In this document: one piece after another, positions 33,219 through 41,967 of the stretch
Position numbering within the stretch: position 1 is the stretch's first letter
Layout: each line of letters opens with the position of its first letter
Source of the DNA: Streptomyces griseocarneus
GTDB lineage: Bacteria; Actinomycetota; Actinomycetes; Streptomycetales; Streptomycetaceae
NCBI RefSeq assembly: GCF_014655595.1
Contig: NZ_BNBL01000006.1
Coordinates: 125,906-189,905 of the forward strand
DNA: 64,000 bases
Direction: 5' to 3'
Translations under genes and position numbers: made by a program
The notes under the pieces: model-generated
Databases searched by the model: none
Seen by the model: only the letters and a program-made list of their open reading frames with translations
What the model was told of the DNA's origin: nothing

Positions 33219-34373
33219 TCACCGCACTTCGGGACTGACCAGCCATTCGCCCCGGCGCATGACGCCCACCAGGTCGTACGAAGCGTCGAGGACGACCAGG
33301 TCCGCGTCCTTGCCCGGCTCCAGCGAGCCGATGCGGTCGGACAGCCCCAGCAGCCGCGCGGGGGTGGTGGACAGCGCCCGCACCGCGTCCTCGAGCGGCA
33401 GCTTGTCGACGGTGACCGCGCGCTTGAAGGCCGTGTCCAGGGTGAGGGTCGAGCCGGCGATCGAGCCGGCCGTCGGGCCGTCGGCGATGCGGGCCACGCC
33501 GTTCTTGACCTCCACGCCCATGGGGCCGAGGAAGTACATGCCGTCGTTCATCCCCGCCGCGCCCATCGCGTCGGTGATGAACGCGACCCGGTCGGCACCC
33601 GCCCGCGCGAACGCCAGCTCGAGGACGGAGGGGTGCAGGTGCGTGCCGTCGTTGATGAGCTCGACGGTGACGCGCTCGTCCTCCAGCAGCGCCGCGATCG
33701 GGCCCGGGGCGCGGTGCTGCAGCGCCGGCATGGCGTTGAAGAGGTGGGTGGCGACGGTCGCGCCCGCGTCGATGGCCTCCAGCGTCGCCTCGTAGGTGGA
33801 GTCGGTGTGGCCGACGGCGGCGATCACGCCGTGCTCGGCGAGCATGCGGACGGACTCCAGGCCGCCGGGCAGCTCCGGGGCGAGCGTCATCATGCGGGCC
33901 GCGCCGCGCGCCGCGTCGACGAGCTTGCGCACGTCCGCCGGGTCCGGGTCGCGCAGCAGCTCCGGCTGGTGCGCGCCGCAGCGGTGCGGGGAGATGAACG
34001 GGCCCTCGAAGTGGATGCCCGCGAGGTCGCCCTGCTCGGTCAGTTCGGAGAGGACCGCCGCCTGCCGGGCGAGGTCGTCCAGGTCGCCGGTGACGGTGGA
34101 GGCGATCATCGTCGTGGTGCCGTGCGCGCGGTGCGTACGGATCGCGGTGAGCGCCTCCTCGGCCGTACCGGCGGAGAAGGACGCCCCGCCGCCGCCGTGC
34201 ACGTGGGTGTCGACGAAGCCGGGGACGATCGTGTGGCCCGTCAGGTCCAGCGTGGGGGACTCCGTCGGTGCTTCGTGCGCGATGCGCCCGCCCTCGATCG
34301 TGACGCGGCCCCCTTCCGCCACCCCGGTCGGCAGCACCACGCGGGCGCCGGCGAGAACCGTTCGTTCGACCAT
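33219..34373 (-). CDS. nagA: N-acetylglucosamine-6-phosphate deacetylase
   Basis: A 384-aa amidohydrolase removing acetate from GlcNAc-6-P (possibly also GalNAc-6-P). Metal and catalytic features: PGFVDTHVHGGGG (HxH), GIHFEGPFISP (metal Glu), AAVGHTDSTYEAT and VATHLFNAMP (His ligands), VELINDGTHLHP, and FITDAMGAAG (catalytic Asp). ATG overlaps the kinase stop by ATGA. Matches S. coelicolor nagA of the nagKA operon by order and by the dre site upstream. It generates glucosamine-6-P, the inducer of DasR. Confidence 0.94.
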   Translation of the reverse strand: MVERTVLAGARVVLPTGVAEGGRVTIEGGRIAHEAPTESPTLDLTGHTIVPGFVDTHVHGGGGASFSAGTAEEALTAIRTHRAHGTTTMIASTVTGDLDDLARQAAVLSELTEQGDLAGIHFEGPFISPHRCGAHQPELLRDPDPADVRKLVDAARGAARMMTLAPELPGGLESVRMLAEHGVIAAVGHTDSTYEATLEAIDAGATVATHLFNAMPALQHRAPGPIAALLEDERVTVELINDGTHLHPSVLELAFARAGADRVAFITDAMGAAGMNDGMYFLGPMGVEVKNGVARIADGPTAGSIAGSTLTLDTAFKRAVTVDKLPLEDAVRALSTTPARLLGLSDRIGSLEPGKDADLVVLDASYDLVGVMRRGEWLVSPEVR

Positions 34374-35320
34374 CAGGCGGATACCTCCGTTGTTTCCGTG
34401 GCGAGAAGGTCCCAGGCGAGCAGGCCCGCGCCCAGGCAGCCGGCGGTGTCCCCGAGGGCCGCCGGGACGATGTGGGGGAGCTTGCGGAAGCCGATGCGTT
34501 CCGCGACCGCCGCGCGCAGCGGTGCGAACAGCGTCTCGCCGGCCTCGGCGAGCCCGCCGCCGATGATCAGCGTGCGCGGGTCCAGCAGGCTGACGGCGAT
34601 GACCAGGCCGTCGGCGAGGGCGTCGATCGCGTGCTGCCAGACCGCGCGGGCGCGCGGGTCGCCGGCGGCGACCGCCTCGGCGCAGCCGGCGGCGTCGGCG
34701 CCGGCGTCGCCGCTCGCGGCCGCCCAGGCGCGGGAGACGGCGGAGGCGGAGGCGAGCGTCTCCAGGCAGCCGCGGCCGCCGCAGCCGCACTCGGCGCCCT
34801 CGGGGCCGGGGCGTACGACGATGTGGCCGATCTCGCCCGCGTAGCCGTGGGCGCCTTCCTCGATGCGGCCGTCGATGCCGATGGCGCCCGCGATGCCGGT
34901 GCCCAGCGGGACGAACAGGAAGCGGTCGGCGCCCTTGCCGGCGCCGACGCGGCCCTCGGCCACGCCGCCGGTGCGCACGTCGTGGCCCAGCGTCACGGGT
35001 ATGCCGCCGAGGCGGGCGGCGAGGAGGTCCCGCAGGGGCAGGTCGCGCCAGCCGAGGTTGGCGGAGTAGACCGCCGTGCCGGCGGCGGTGTCCACGATGC
35101 CGGGGACGGCCGCGCCGGCGGCGGAGGCGGCGGTGCCGAACCGCTCCCGGCCGAGCTCCTGGAGCTCGGCCGCGAAGTCGAGGATGCCGGCCACGACGGC
35201 GTCGGGGCCCCGGTCACGGCCGGTCGGGCGCCGCGCCTCGTGCAGGAGCGCGCCGTCGGCGCCGACCAGGGCGGCCTTGATTCCGGTGCCGCCCACATCG
35301 AGGGCGATGACGTGTTTCAC
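34373..35320 (-). CDS. nagK: ROK-family N-acetylglucosamine kinase
   Basis: A 315-aa ROK kinase. ATP-binding start IALDVGGTGIKAALVGADGA, ROK catalytic region TLGHDVRTGGVAEGRVGAGK with the catalytic Asp, LFVPLGTGIAGAI, HIVVRPGPEGAECGCGGRGC (zinc-binding CxCGxxGC) and LETLASASAV. It should phosphorylate intracellular GlcNAc. Coupled to nagA by overlap; a dre-like operator sits 28 bp upstream. General glucokinase activity cannot be excluded by sequence alone, but context favours NagK. Confidence 0.9.
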   Translation of the reverse strand: MKHVIALDVGGTGIKAALVGADGALLHEARRPTGRDRGPDAVVAGILDFAAELQELGRERFGTAASAAGAAVPGIVDTAAGTAVYSANLGWRDLPLRDLLAARLGGIPVTLGHDVRTGGVAEGRVGAGKGADRFLFVPLGTGIAGAIGIDGRIEEGAHGYAGEIGHIVVRPGPEGAECGCGGRGCLETLASASAVSRAWAAASGDAGADAAGCAEAVAAGDPRARAVWQHAIDALADGLVIAVSLLDPRTLIIGGGLAEAGETLFAPLRAAVAERIGFRKLPHIVPAALGDTAGCLGAGLLAWDLLATETTEVSA

Positions 35321-35347
35321 CCAGGTAGTTTCGCCCGACGGGGTGCG

Positions 35348-35363
35348 AAAGGTCTAGTCCACT
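35348..35363. promoter_or_regulatory. DasR dre site upstream of nagK-nagA
   Basis: AAAGGTCTAGTCCACT matches 13 of 16 bases of the dre consensus AGTGGTCTAGACCACT, including the core GGTCTAG. It is 28 bp before the nagK start. The S. coelicolor nagKA operon is a known DasR target. Confidence 0.75.
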
Positions 35364-35402
35364 CGCCGGTGGGTGGCGTGCCGGGATCCGGCGGGAGGGC
35401 GG

Positions 35403-36437
35403 CTAGGGGGTGAGGATCACGCTGCGGGTCAGGTTCCGGGGGGCGTCAGGGTTCAGCCCCCGGGCCCGTGCCACCGCCACCGCCAGCCGCTGGACGCGGA
35501 CCAGCGACGCCATCGGGTCCTCGGCGCCCCCGGCCCGCTCGGCGCCGTCGGGGCTCGCCGCGCCCCCGCCGACCAGCGTGCCGCCCGCCTTCGCGACGTC
35601 GTCCGCCAGCCCCTCGGGCAGCGGGCCCAGCGCCCAGGTCACCCGCCCCGGGCCCGCGATCGCCAGCGGTCCGTGCCGGTACTCCATCGCCGGGTACGCC
35701 TCCGTCCAGGCACCCGCCGCCTCGCGCATCTTCAGGGCCGCCTCCCGGGCCAGCCCGTACGCCCAGCCGCCGCCCAGGAACGTCCACTGCTCGGCGGACA
35801 GCGCGGCGGCGGGCAGTGGCTCCTTCAGCGCCCGCTCGGCGTCGGCCGCGGCCTCGGCCACCGTCCGCACCCCGGCCGGCAGCCGGCCGTGCGCCTCCAG
35901 GCCCGCGCGCAGGAAGGCCAGCGCGGTGGTCGCGAAGCGGGTCTGCACGACGGACTCCTCGTCCGCCCAGTCCAGCAGCGCCACCTCGTCCGCCGCCCGC
36001 ACCACGGGCGTCGCGGGGTCGGCGGTCAGGGCCAGCACCTCCCACCGCTCGCGCACCTCCCCGATCAGGTCGAGCACCTCGGTCGTGGTCCCGGAGCGGG
36101 TGATCACCACCAGCCGGTCGTAGGTGCGCGAGACGGGGAACTCCGACGCGGCGAACGCGTCGGTCTCGCCCTGCCCGGCCGCCTCGCGCAGCGCCGCGTA
36201 CGCCTGGGCCATGAACCACGACGTGCCGCAGCCGGCCACCGCCACCCGCTCGCCCGGCCTCGGCAGCCCGGCCGCGCCCACGGCGGCCTCGGCGGCGCGG
36301 CGCCAGCTGCCGGGCTGGGTGGCCAGCTCCCGGGCGGTCAGGGTGCCGGAGGCCGGGGTGCCGGGGGCCTGATCGGAAGAGCCGGAAGAGGAGGGAGAGG
36401 CGGCGGAAGGGGTGGCCGAGGAAGGGGACGGCTTCAT
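35403..36437 (-). CDS. SIS-domain sugar-phosphate isomerase/deaminase (AgaS/GlmS-like)
   Basis: A 344-aa protein with two SIS domains, related to the isomerase half of GlmS and to AgaS. Visible: VAVAGCGTSWFMAQAYAALR, VVITRSGTTTEVLDLIGEVR (phosphosugar-binding Ser/Thr loop), ALKMREAAGAWTEAYPAMEY then RHGP, and the C-terminal NPDAPRNLTRSVIL. It likely deaminates and isomerises an amino-sugar 6-phosphate. The first about 30 residues are Ser/Pro filler; the ATG is kept because GAGGAG lies nine bases upstream. Transcribed with the nagK-nagA direction, 82 bp before nagK. Confidence 0.85.
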   Translation of the reverse strand: MKPSPSSATPSAASPSSSGSSDQAPGTPASGTLTARELATQPGSWRRAAEAAVGAAGLPRPGERVAVAGCGTSWFMAQAYAALREAAGQGETDAFAASEFPVSRTYDRLVVITRSGTTTEVLDLIGEVRERWEVLALTADPATPVVRAADEVALLDWADEESVVQTRFATTALAFLRAGLEAHGRLPAGVRTVAEAAADAERALKEPLPAAALSAEQWTFLGGGWAYGLAREAALKMREAAGAWTEAYPAMEYRHGPLAIAGPGRVTWALGPLPEGLADDVAKAGGTLVGGGAASPDGAERAGGAEDPMASLVRVQRLAVAVARARGLNPDAPRNLTRSVILTP

Positions 36438-36632
36438 GCGCTGGTGCTCCTCGTGGGTGCGGTCGTGCGGCGAAAGCGGTCGCCCCGTGCATAGCAGTCG
36501 CCTGTGACCTGGGGGAAGAGCCCTACGGCGATACCGAAGCGCAACCCGGGAGAAGTAGACCGTAAGGTGGCGCGCGGGAGAGACTCACGGTCTCCACTGA
36601 CGAACACACGAACCACAAGGTGGGTAGCAGTA

Positions 36633-37919
36633 GTGCAGCGGCGGCGGTTCTTGGGCATGACGGCGGCGGGTGCCGCCACGACGGCGTTGGCACCGGTGCT
36701 GACTGGGTGCGGGACCGACACTCCCGGTGGTGACACGAGGCTGAAGTTCGTGGCCGCCGACTACGGCGACAAGGAAGCCAACAGCTCCAAGAAGTACTGG
36801 GAGAGCCTGGCCCGTGAGTTCGAGAAGCAGCACGGCAAGATCAAGATAGACGTCGAGGTCTACAGCTGGACCGAGGTCGACAAGCGGGTCGCCGACATGG
36901 TGGCCAAGGGCAAGGCCCCCGACATCGCGCAGATCGGCGCGTACGCCGACTTCGCCGCGGCCGGCAAGCTCTACAGCGCCGAGCAGATGCTCTCCATCCC
37001 CACCCAGGCCGACATCATCGCCTCCCTCGCCAAGGCCGGCGAGGTGCACCGGGTGCAGTACGGCCTTCCGTTCGTCTCCAGCACCCGCCTGCTCTTCTTC
37101 AACAAGAAGCTGTTCGCCAAGGCCGGCATCGCCAAGGCGCCCGAGAGCTGGGACGAGCTCCAGGCCGCCGCGAAGAAGCTCAAGGCCCTCGGCGTGAAGA
37201 TACCTTTCGGCCTGCCGCTGGGCCCCGAGGAGGCGCCCGCCGAGACGATGATGTGGATGCTGAGCGCGGGCGGTGGCTACACCGACCAGAACGGCTCCTA
37301 CCTGATCGACTCGCCGGAGAACGTCAAGGCCTTCACCTGGCTGCGCGACGAGCTGGTCGGCCAGGGCCTCACCGGCCCCGGCGACCCCGGCCGCACCAAC
37401 CGGCAGGACGTCTTCGACGCCTTCTGCAAGGGCGAGGTCGGCATGCTCAACGGCCACCCCACCCTGATGCAGCAGGCCAAGGCCGGTCGCATCGAGTTCG
37501 ACATGGCGCCGCTGCCGGGCGTCAAGGGCCCCTCGAAGTCCACCATGGGCGTCGCCGACTGGATGATGGCGTTCAAGAAGAACGGCCACCGCGACGAGAT
37601 CGGCACCTTCCTCGACTTCGTGTTCAGCAAGGACAACGTGCTGTCGTTCACCACGCAGTACAAGCTGCTGCCGGTGACCACCAGCGCCGCCGAGGCCATG
37701 CAGGAGAGCCGCGCCAACAGCGATCTCTGGCAGTTCCTGAAGCAGCTGCAGGTCGCCGAGTTCTACCCGGCCAGCAAGACCTCCTGGGCCTCGGTCAGCA
37801 AGACGGTCAAGGAGAAGATCGGCGCGACCGTGAAGAAGGGCGGCGACCCCGCCGCCGTTCTCGGCGAGATCCAGCGCGAGGCGAACGCCACCGAGCTCGC
37901 GGACCGCACGGACCGCTAG
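36633..37919 (+). CDS. extracellular sugar-binding lipoprotein (ABC importer), orphan
   Basis: A 428-aa family-1 solute-binding protein. The signal is unusual: RRRFLGMTAAGAATTALAPV, a twin-arginine-like motif, followed by a lipobox LTGC, so it is probably a Tat-exported lipoprotein. The mature part has SBP features (PDIAQIGAYADFAAAGKLYS, YGLPFVSSTRLLFFNKKLFA, GEVGMLNGHPTLMQQAKAGR). GTG at 36633. No permease genes follow; it would need permeases elsewhere and probably MsiK for energy. Divergent from the SIS gene. Sugar unknown, amino sugar suggested by context. Confidence 0.88.
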   Translation: MQRRRFLGMTAAGAATTALAPVLTGCGTDTPGGDTRLKFVAADYGDKEANSSKKYWESLAREFEKQHGKIKIDVEVYSWTEVDKRVADMVAKGKAPDIAQIGAYADFAAAGKLYSAEQMLSIPTQADIIASLAKAGEVHRVQYGLPFVSSTRLLFFNKKLFAKAGIAKAPESWDELQAAAKKLKALGVKIPFGLPLGPEEAPAETMMWMLSAGGGYTDQNGSYLIDSPENVKAFTWLRDELVGQGLTGPGDPGRTNRQDVFDAFCKGEVGMLNGHPTLMQQAKAGRIEFDMAPLPGVKGPSKSTMGVADWMMAFKKNGHRDEIGTFLDFVFSKDNVLSFTTQYKLLPVTTSAAEAMQESRANSDLWQFLKQLQVAEFYPASKTSWASVSKTVKEKIGATVKKGGDPAAVLGEIQREANATELADRTDR

Positions 37920-37929
37920 GTTGGCCGGT

Positions 37930-38322
37930 ATGGACGCCGGTGTGAACGAGGACGGGCGCGAGGACGGGCGCGAGGACGCGGACGGGCTCGAGCGCGAGGA
38001 CGCGTACGAGCCCGAGCCCGAGTCCGAGCCCGTCGGCGAGTTTGAGCCCGGGTCCGAGTCCGTCGGCGAGGACGCGGACGGGCCCGAGCCCGAGCCCGGC
38101 GGGCTGGCCGAGGCGGACCGTGCCGTGCTCGCCCTGGAGCGGCAGTCCTGGCCCGGCCCCGGCGCCAAGGAACGCGCCGTCCGGGAACGGCTCGGCATCA
38201 CCCCGACCCGCTACTACCAGCTGCTCAACGCCCTGCTCGACGACCCGCGCGCCCTCGCCCACGACCCCGTCACGGTCAACCGGCTGCGGCGGCTGCGGGA
38301 CGAGCGGCGCGCTCGCCGCTGA
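37930..38322 (+). CDS. DUF3263 protein with acidic N-terminal extension
   Basis: A 130-aa protein. The C-terminal half (about residues 55-130) is DUF3263: LAEADRAVLALERQSWPGPG, KERAVRERLGITPTRYYQLL, HDPVTVNRLRRLRDERRARR, a helix-rich probable DNA-binding domain. The N-terminal half is extremely acidic and repetitive (EDGREDGREDADGLEREDAY; EPEPESEPVGEFEPGSESVG), longer than usual for the family. A TTG nine bases earlier is an alternative start. The stop precedes otsB by 76 bp. Confidence 0.85.
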   Translation: MDAGVNEDGREDGREDADGLEREDAYEPEPESEPVGEFEPGSESVGEDADGPEPEPGGLAEADRAVLALERQSWPGPGAKERAVRERLGITPTRYYQLLNALLDDPRALAHDPVTVNRLRRLRDERRARR

Positions 38323-38398
38323 GGGCGGGGCGAGTCCGGTCCCGCGGACGCGGACAAGTGCCCGCCCCGGCGGCGGACACACCGGTAGGGTCGGCCGT

Positions 38399-39238
38399 AT
38401 GGGCAGCCAACCCCTCCCGGAACCCGTGACCGCCGCCGGCCGCGACGGACTGGCCGCGCTGCTCGCGCGACCCGAACGCGCGGTCGTCGCGCTCGACTTC
38501 GACGGCACCCTCGCCGCCATCGTGCCGGACCCCGAACGGGCCCGCGCCCACCCCGGCGCCGTGCCCGCCCTCGCCCGGCTCGCGCCGCGCCTGGGCTCCG
38601 TCGCCGTGATCACGGGCCGCCCGGCCGGGGTCGCGGTGCGCCTCGGCGGGTTCGCCGGGACCGCCGGGCTGGAGCACCTCGTCGTGCTCGGCCACTACGG
38701 CGCCGAGCGCTGGGACGCCGTGACGGGCACCGTGCGCGCCCCCGCCCCGCACCCGGGCGTCGCCGCCGTACAGGCCGAACTCCCCGGCGTGCTCGACGAC
38801 TCGGGCGCCTGGCACGGCACGTGGATCGAGGACAAGGGCCGGGCCGTCGCCGTCCACACCCGCCGCGCGGACGACCCCGAGCGCGCCTTCGAGGCCCTGC
38901 GCGCCCCGCTCGCCGACCTCGCCGCCCGGCACGGCCTGATCGTCGAGCCCGGGCGGCTGGTCCTGGAGCTGCGCCCGCCGGGCATGGACAAGGGCGTCGC
39001 CCTCGCCGAGTACGTACGGGAATCCGGCGCCGGATCCGTGCTCTACGCCGGTGACGACCTCGGGGACCTCGCCGCCTTCGCCGCGGTGGAGAAGCTGCGC
39101 GCCGAGGGCGTGCCCGGCACGCTCGTGTGCAGCGGCAGCGCCGAGGTCACCGCGCTCGCCGAACGCGCCGACCTCGTCGTGGACGGGCCGGCGGGCGTGG
39201 TGGACCTGCTGACCGGGCTGGCGGACAAGCTCGGCTGA
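38399..39238 (+). CDS. otsB: trehalose-6-phosphate phosphatase
   Basis: A 279-aa HAD-fold phosphatase producing free trehalose from trehalose-6-P. HAD motif I is VVALDFDGTLAAIVPDP (nucleophile D and general acid D, about residues 31-35), motif II VAVITGRP, the T6PP signature LGHYGAERWD, GMDKGVALAEYV and motif IV VLYAGDDLGDLAAF. Convergent with otsA, 45 bp apart, so the pair is not one operon but is clearly functional partners. Confidence 0.92.
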   Translation: MGSQPLPEPVTAAGRDGLAALLARPERAVVALDFDGTLAAIVPDPERARAHPGAVPALARLAPRLGSVAVITGRPAGVAVRLGGFAGTAGLEHLVVLGHYGAERWDAVTGTVRAPAPHPGVAAVQAELPGVLDDSGAWHGTWIEDKGRAVAVHTRRADDPERAFEALRAPLADLAARHGLIVEPGRLVLELRPPGMDKGVALAEYVRESGAGSVLYAGDDLGDLAAFAAVEKLRAEGVPGTLVCSGSAEVTALAERADLVVDGPAGVVDLLTGLADKLG

Positions 39239-39283
39239 CCGCGCCGGCCGGCCCGCGCGGGAACCAGTCGGCGCGGGCCCCGC

Positions 39284-40795
39284 TCACAGCGCGCGCAGCT
39301 GATCCACGAACCACCGGGCCGGCGGCAGCGCCGTCGCCGCGGTGGCCAGCCGCTTCGTGCGCTCAGCGCGCTCGGCGGGGTCCATCAGCAGGGCGGCGTT
39401 CAGCGCGCGGGCGGTGTCCGCCACGTCGTAGGGGTTGATCGTCAGGGCGTCCTCGCCGAGCTCGGCCGCGGCGCCCGCCTCGCGCGAGAGCACCAGCGCG
39501 CAGCCGTGGTCGGAGACGACGGGGACCTCCTTGGCGACCAGGTTCATGCCGTCGCGGATGGGGTTGACCAGGGCCACGTCGGCGAGGCGGTAGGCGGCGA
39601 GCGAACGGGGGAAGTCGTCCTCCATCTGCAGGGCGACCGGCGTCCAGTCCTCCGTCCCGAAGGTCGTGTTGATCTCGTGGGCGACGCGGCCGACCTCGGC
39701 CATGTACTCGCGGTAGACCGCGAGGTCCTGCCGGGAGGGGTAGGCGAAGGCGATGTGCACGACCTCGCCCTGCCAGTGGGGGTGGTCCTCCAGCAGGCGG
39801 CGGTAGGCGAGCAGGCCGCGGACGATGTTCTTCGACAGCTCGGTGCGGTCCACCCGCACGATCGTCCGGCGGCCGGGGCCGACCTGCCGCCGCAGCGTCG
39901 CCAGACGCTCCTCGACGTCCGGGCGGTGTGCCCGCTCCCGCAGGAATTCCGCGTCCGCGCCCAGTCCGTGGACGCCGAGCCGGGTCGTACGCCCCTCGAA
40001 GGTCACCGACACCGCGGCCCCGTCCTCGCGCGAGACCTCCGCGCCCGGCAGCACGCTCTCGCAGCACGCGGCGAACGCCTCCGCCCAGCGCCGGGTCAGG
40101 AACCCCGCGCGGTCGCCGCCCAGGATGCCGCGCAGGACCTGCCCGGCGACGTCGTCGGGCAGCAGGCGGTAGTAGTCCGGCGGGGCCCAGGGGGTGTGGG
40201 AGAAGTGGCCGATGCGCAGGTCGGGGCGGCGGGCGCGGAGCAGGCCGGGCACGAGGACGAGGTGGTAGTCCTGGACCAGGACGGAGGCGCCCTCCGCGGC
40301 CTCCTCGGCGATGGCGTCCGCGAAGGCGGTGTTGTACGCCTCGTACGCCGCCCACTGGGCGCGGAAGGCGCCGTCGAAGACGGGCTCCAGCGGCGTCTGC
40401 CACAGCATGTGGTGGACGAACCACAGCACGGAGTTGGCCACGCCGTTGTACGCGGCGGCGAACGTGGCGGGGTCGATGTCCAGCATCCGCACCCGGTGGC
40501 CGCCGGTGTCGGCCTCGGGCAGCCGCCGGCCCCCGAGCCGGGCCGCCTCGCGGTCGCCGTCGCCGAGCGCCGCGCACACCCACACCGCGCCGGAGTCCTG
40601 GCCTATGGCGCTCAGCCCGGAGACCAGCCCGCCGCCGCCCCGCCCCGCCATCAGCGAGCCGTCCTCGCTCCGGCGGTACGAGACGGGCCCCCGGTTGGAG
40701 GCCACGACGATCGGCGCGGCGCCCGGATCCGCGGCGCTGTCCGGTGCGCGATCGGGTGCGCGGTCTGGTGCGTGGTGCGTGTGCTCAACGACCAT
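39284..40795 (-). CDS. otsA: trehalose-6-phosphate synthase (GT20)
   Basis: A 503-aa retaining glycosyltransferase joining UDP-glucose to glucose-6-P. Motifs: IVVASNRGPVSYRRSEDG, GGGGLVSGL (UDP-binding loop), VLVQDYHLVLVPGLLRARRP, IGHFSHTPWAPPDYYRLLP, IVRVDRTELSKNIVRGLLAY, NPIRDGMNLVAKEVPVVSD. N-terminal about 25 residues carry a short DRAP repeat. Streptomycetes mostly make trehalose by TreYZ/TreS, so an OtsAB pair is less universal. Downstream of gpgS on the same strand (41-bp gap). Confidence 0.93.
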   Translation of the reverse strand: MVVEHTHHAPDRAPDRAPDSAADPGAAPIVVASNRGPVSYRRSEDGSLMAGRGGGGLVSGLSAIGQDSGAVWVCAALGDGDREAARLGGRRLPEADTGGHRVRMLDIDPATFAAAYNGVANSVLWFVHHMLWQTPLEPVFDGAFRAQWAAYEAYNTAFADAIAEEAAEGASVLVQDYHLVLVPGLLRARRPDLRIGHFSHTPWAPPDYYRLLPDDVAGQVLRGILGGDRAGFLTRRWAEAFAACCESVLPGAEVSREDGAAVSVTFEGRTTRLGVHGLGADAEFLRERAHRPDVEERLATLRRQVGPGRRTIVRVDRTELSKNIVRGLLAYRRLLEDHPHWQGEVVHIAFAYPSRQDLAVYREYMAEVGRVAHEINTTFGTEDWTPVALQMEDDFPRSLAAYRLADVALVNPIRDGMNLVAKEVPVVSDHGCALVLSREAGAAAELGEDALTINPYDVADTARALNAALLMDPAERAERTKRLATAATALPPARWFVDQLRAL

Positions 40796-40836
40796 GACGG
40801 CAGCCTTGCCCTTCGAAGAACCGCTCAAACGTACGC

Positions 40837-41784
40837 TTACGCGGCATGCCGCTGTGCGTACTCCGGTATCTCGGCCATAGGGGGCCGTTCCTCGGTGTCC
40901 ACCGCGTACGTACGCGGCACGAATCCCTCCGCGGTGCGCTCGAACTGGGTGAGCACCGGGCGCACCAGATGGCCGCGGGCCAGCCGGAGCTGCGCGGTGC
41001 GGTAGATCGCGGCCGCCATGCGGCCCAGGGCCCGGCCGTCCTGGTGCCGGTGCCGCCGCACGCCCACGTCCACCTGGGCGAGCGCGTCCAGGCCCACCGT
41101 GTGCAGCGCGTCCACCAACAGGCCCAGCTCGACGCCGTACCCCACCGGGAACGGCAGCCGCTCCAGCAGCTCGCGGCGGGCCGCGTACTCGCCGCCCAGC
41201 GGCTGGACGAAGCCCGCCAGCCGCGGCCAGTGCAGGTTGAGCAGCGGCCGGGCCACCAGCTCCGTCACCCGGCCGCCCTGCCCGGGCGCCTCGCCGAGCG
41301 GGCGGTCGTACATCGCCTTGACGAAGTGCACGTCCGGGTCGGTCAGCAGCGGGCCGACGATCCCCGAGACGAAGTCCGCGGAGAAGTCCTTCAGGTCCGC
41401 GTCCACGAAGCAGACGACGTCGCCGGTCGTGGCCAGCAGCGACCGCCACAGCACCTCGCCCTTGCCGGGCAGCGCGGGCAGCCGCGGCAGGATCTCGTCG
41501 CGGTGCACCACACGGGCGCCGGCCGCCGCCGCGACCTCGGCGGTGCGGTCCGTGGAACCGGAGTCCACCACCACCAGCTCGTCCACGAGCGGTACGGCGT
41601 CCGACATCAGCTCGCGGCGGATCGTCGCCACGATGGCGCCCACCGTCGCCTCCTCGTCGAGCGCCGGCAGCACGACGCTGACGGTCGTGCCCGAGCCGCG
41701 TTTCGCGGCGAGCAGCTGGTCGAGCGGACGGTCGGCGGCGGACCAGGACCGCCGGGCAAGCCAGCGCTCCACCTCTTCCAGCAC
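40837..41784 (-). CDS. gpgS: glucosyl-3-phosphoglycerate synthase
   Basis: A 315-aa GT81 transferase making glucosyl-3-phosphoglycerate from NDP-glucose and 3-phosphoglycerate, the first step to glucosylglycerate or methylglucose lipopolysaccharide. N-terminal ALDEEATVGAIVATIRRELM, DELVVVDSGSTDRT, metal DxD in VCFVDADLKDFSADFVSGIV, acceptor-side FVQPLGGEYAARRELLERLP and GYGVELGLLVDAL. Length fits actinobacterial GpgS. Lies next to otsA, grouping two compatible-solute pathways. Confidence 0.92.
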   Translation of the reverse strand: MLEEVERWLARRSWSAADRPLDQLLAAKRGSGTTVSVVLPALDEEATVGAIVATIRRELMSDAVPLVDELVVVDSGSTDRTAEVAAAAGARVVHRDEILPRLPALPGKGEVLWRSLLATTGDVVCFVDADLKDFSADFVSGIVGPLLTDPDVHFVKAMYDRPLGEAPGQGGRVTELVARPLLNLHWPRLAGFVQPLGGEYAARRELLERLPFPVGYGVELGLLVDALHTVGLDALAQVDVGVRRHRHQDGRALGRMAAAIYRTAQLRLARGHLVRPVLTQFERTAEGFVPRTYAVDTEERPPMAEIPEYAQRHAA

Positions 41785-41967
41785 GTGTACGACTCCTCAG
41801 TGTTGATCGTCAGCGGGATCGTCCGGATCGGCCGCTGTGACGTGTCTCGCGGTGCGGGACGGCCCTCCAACGCGGCCGACCCTTCCGTTACAGTCTTGAA
41901 CAACGCGGACGCCCGATGCATGTCGGGGTCGTCGCGCGCACAAACGCCTGGGCCCTGCCCAGCGCCA

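Noticed and set aside
36580..36594. GAGAC-TCACG-GTCTC palindrome between the SIS and binding-protein genes as an operator
   Set aside because: Arms are only 5 bp and it does not match dre or another operator I know; could be chance in a GC-rich promoter.
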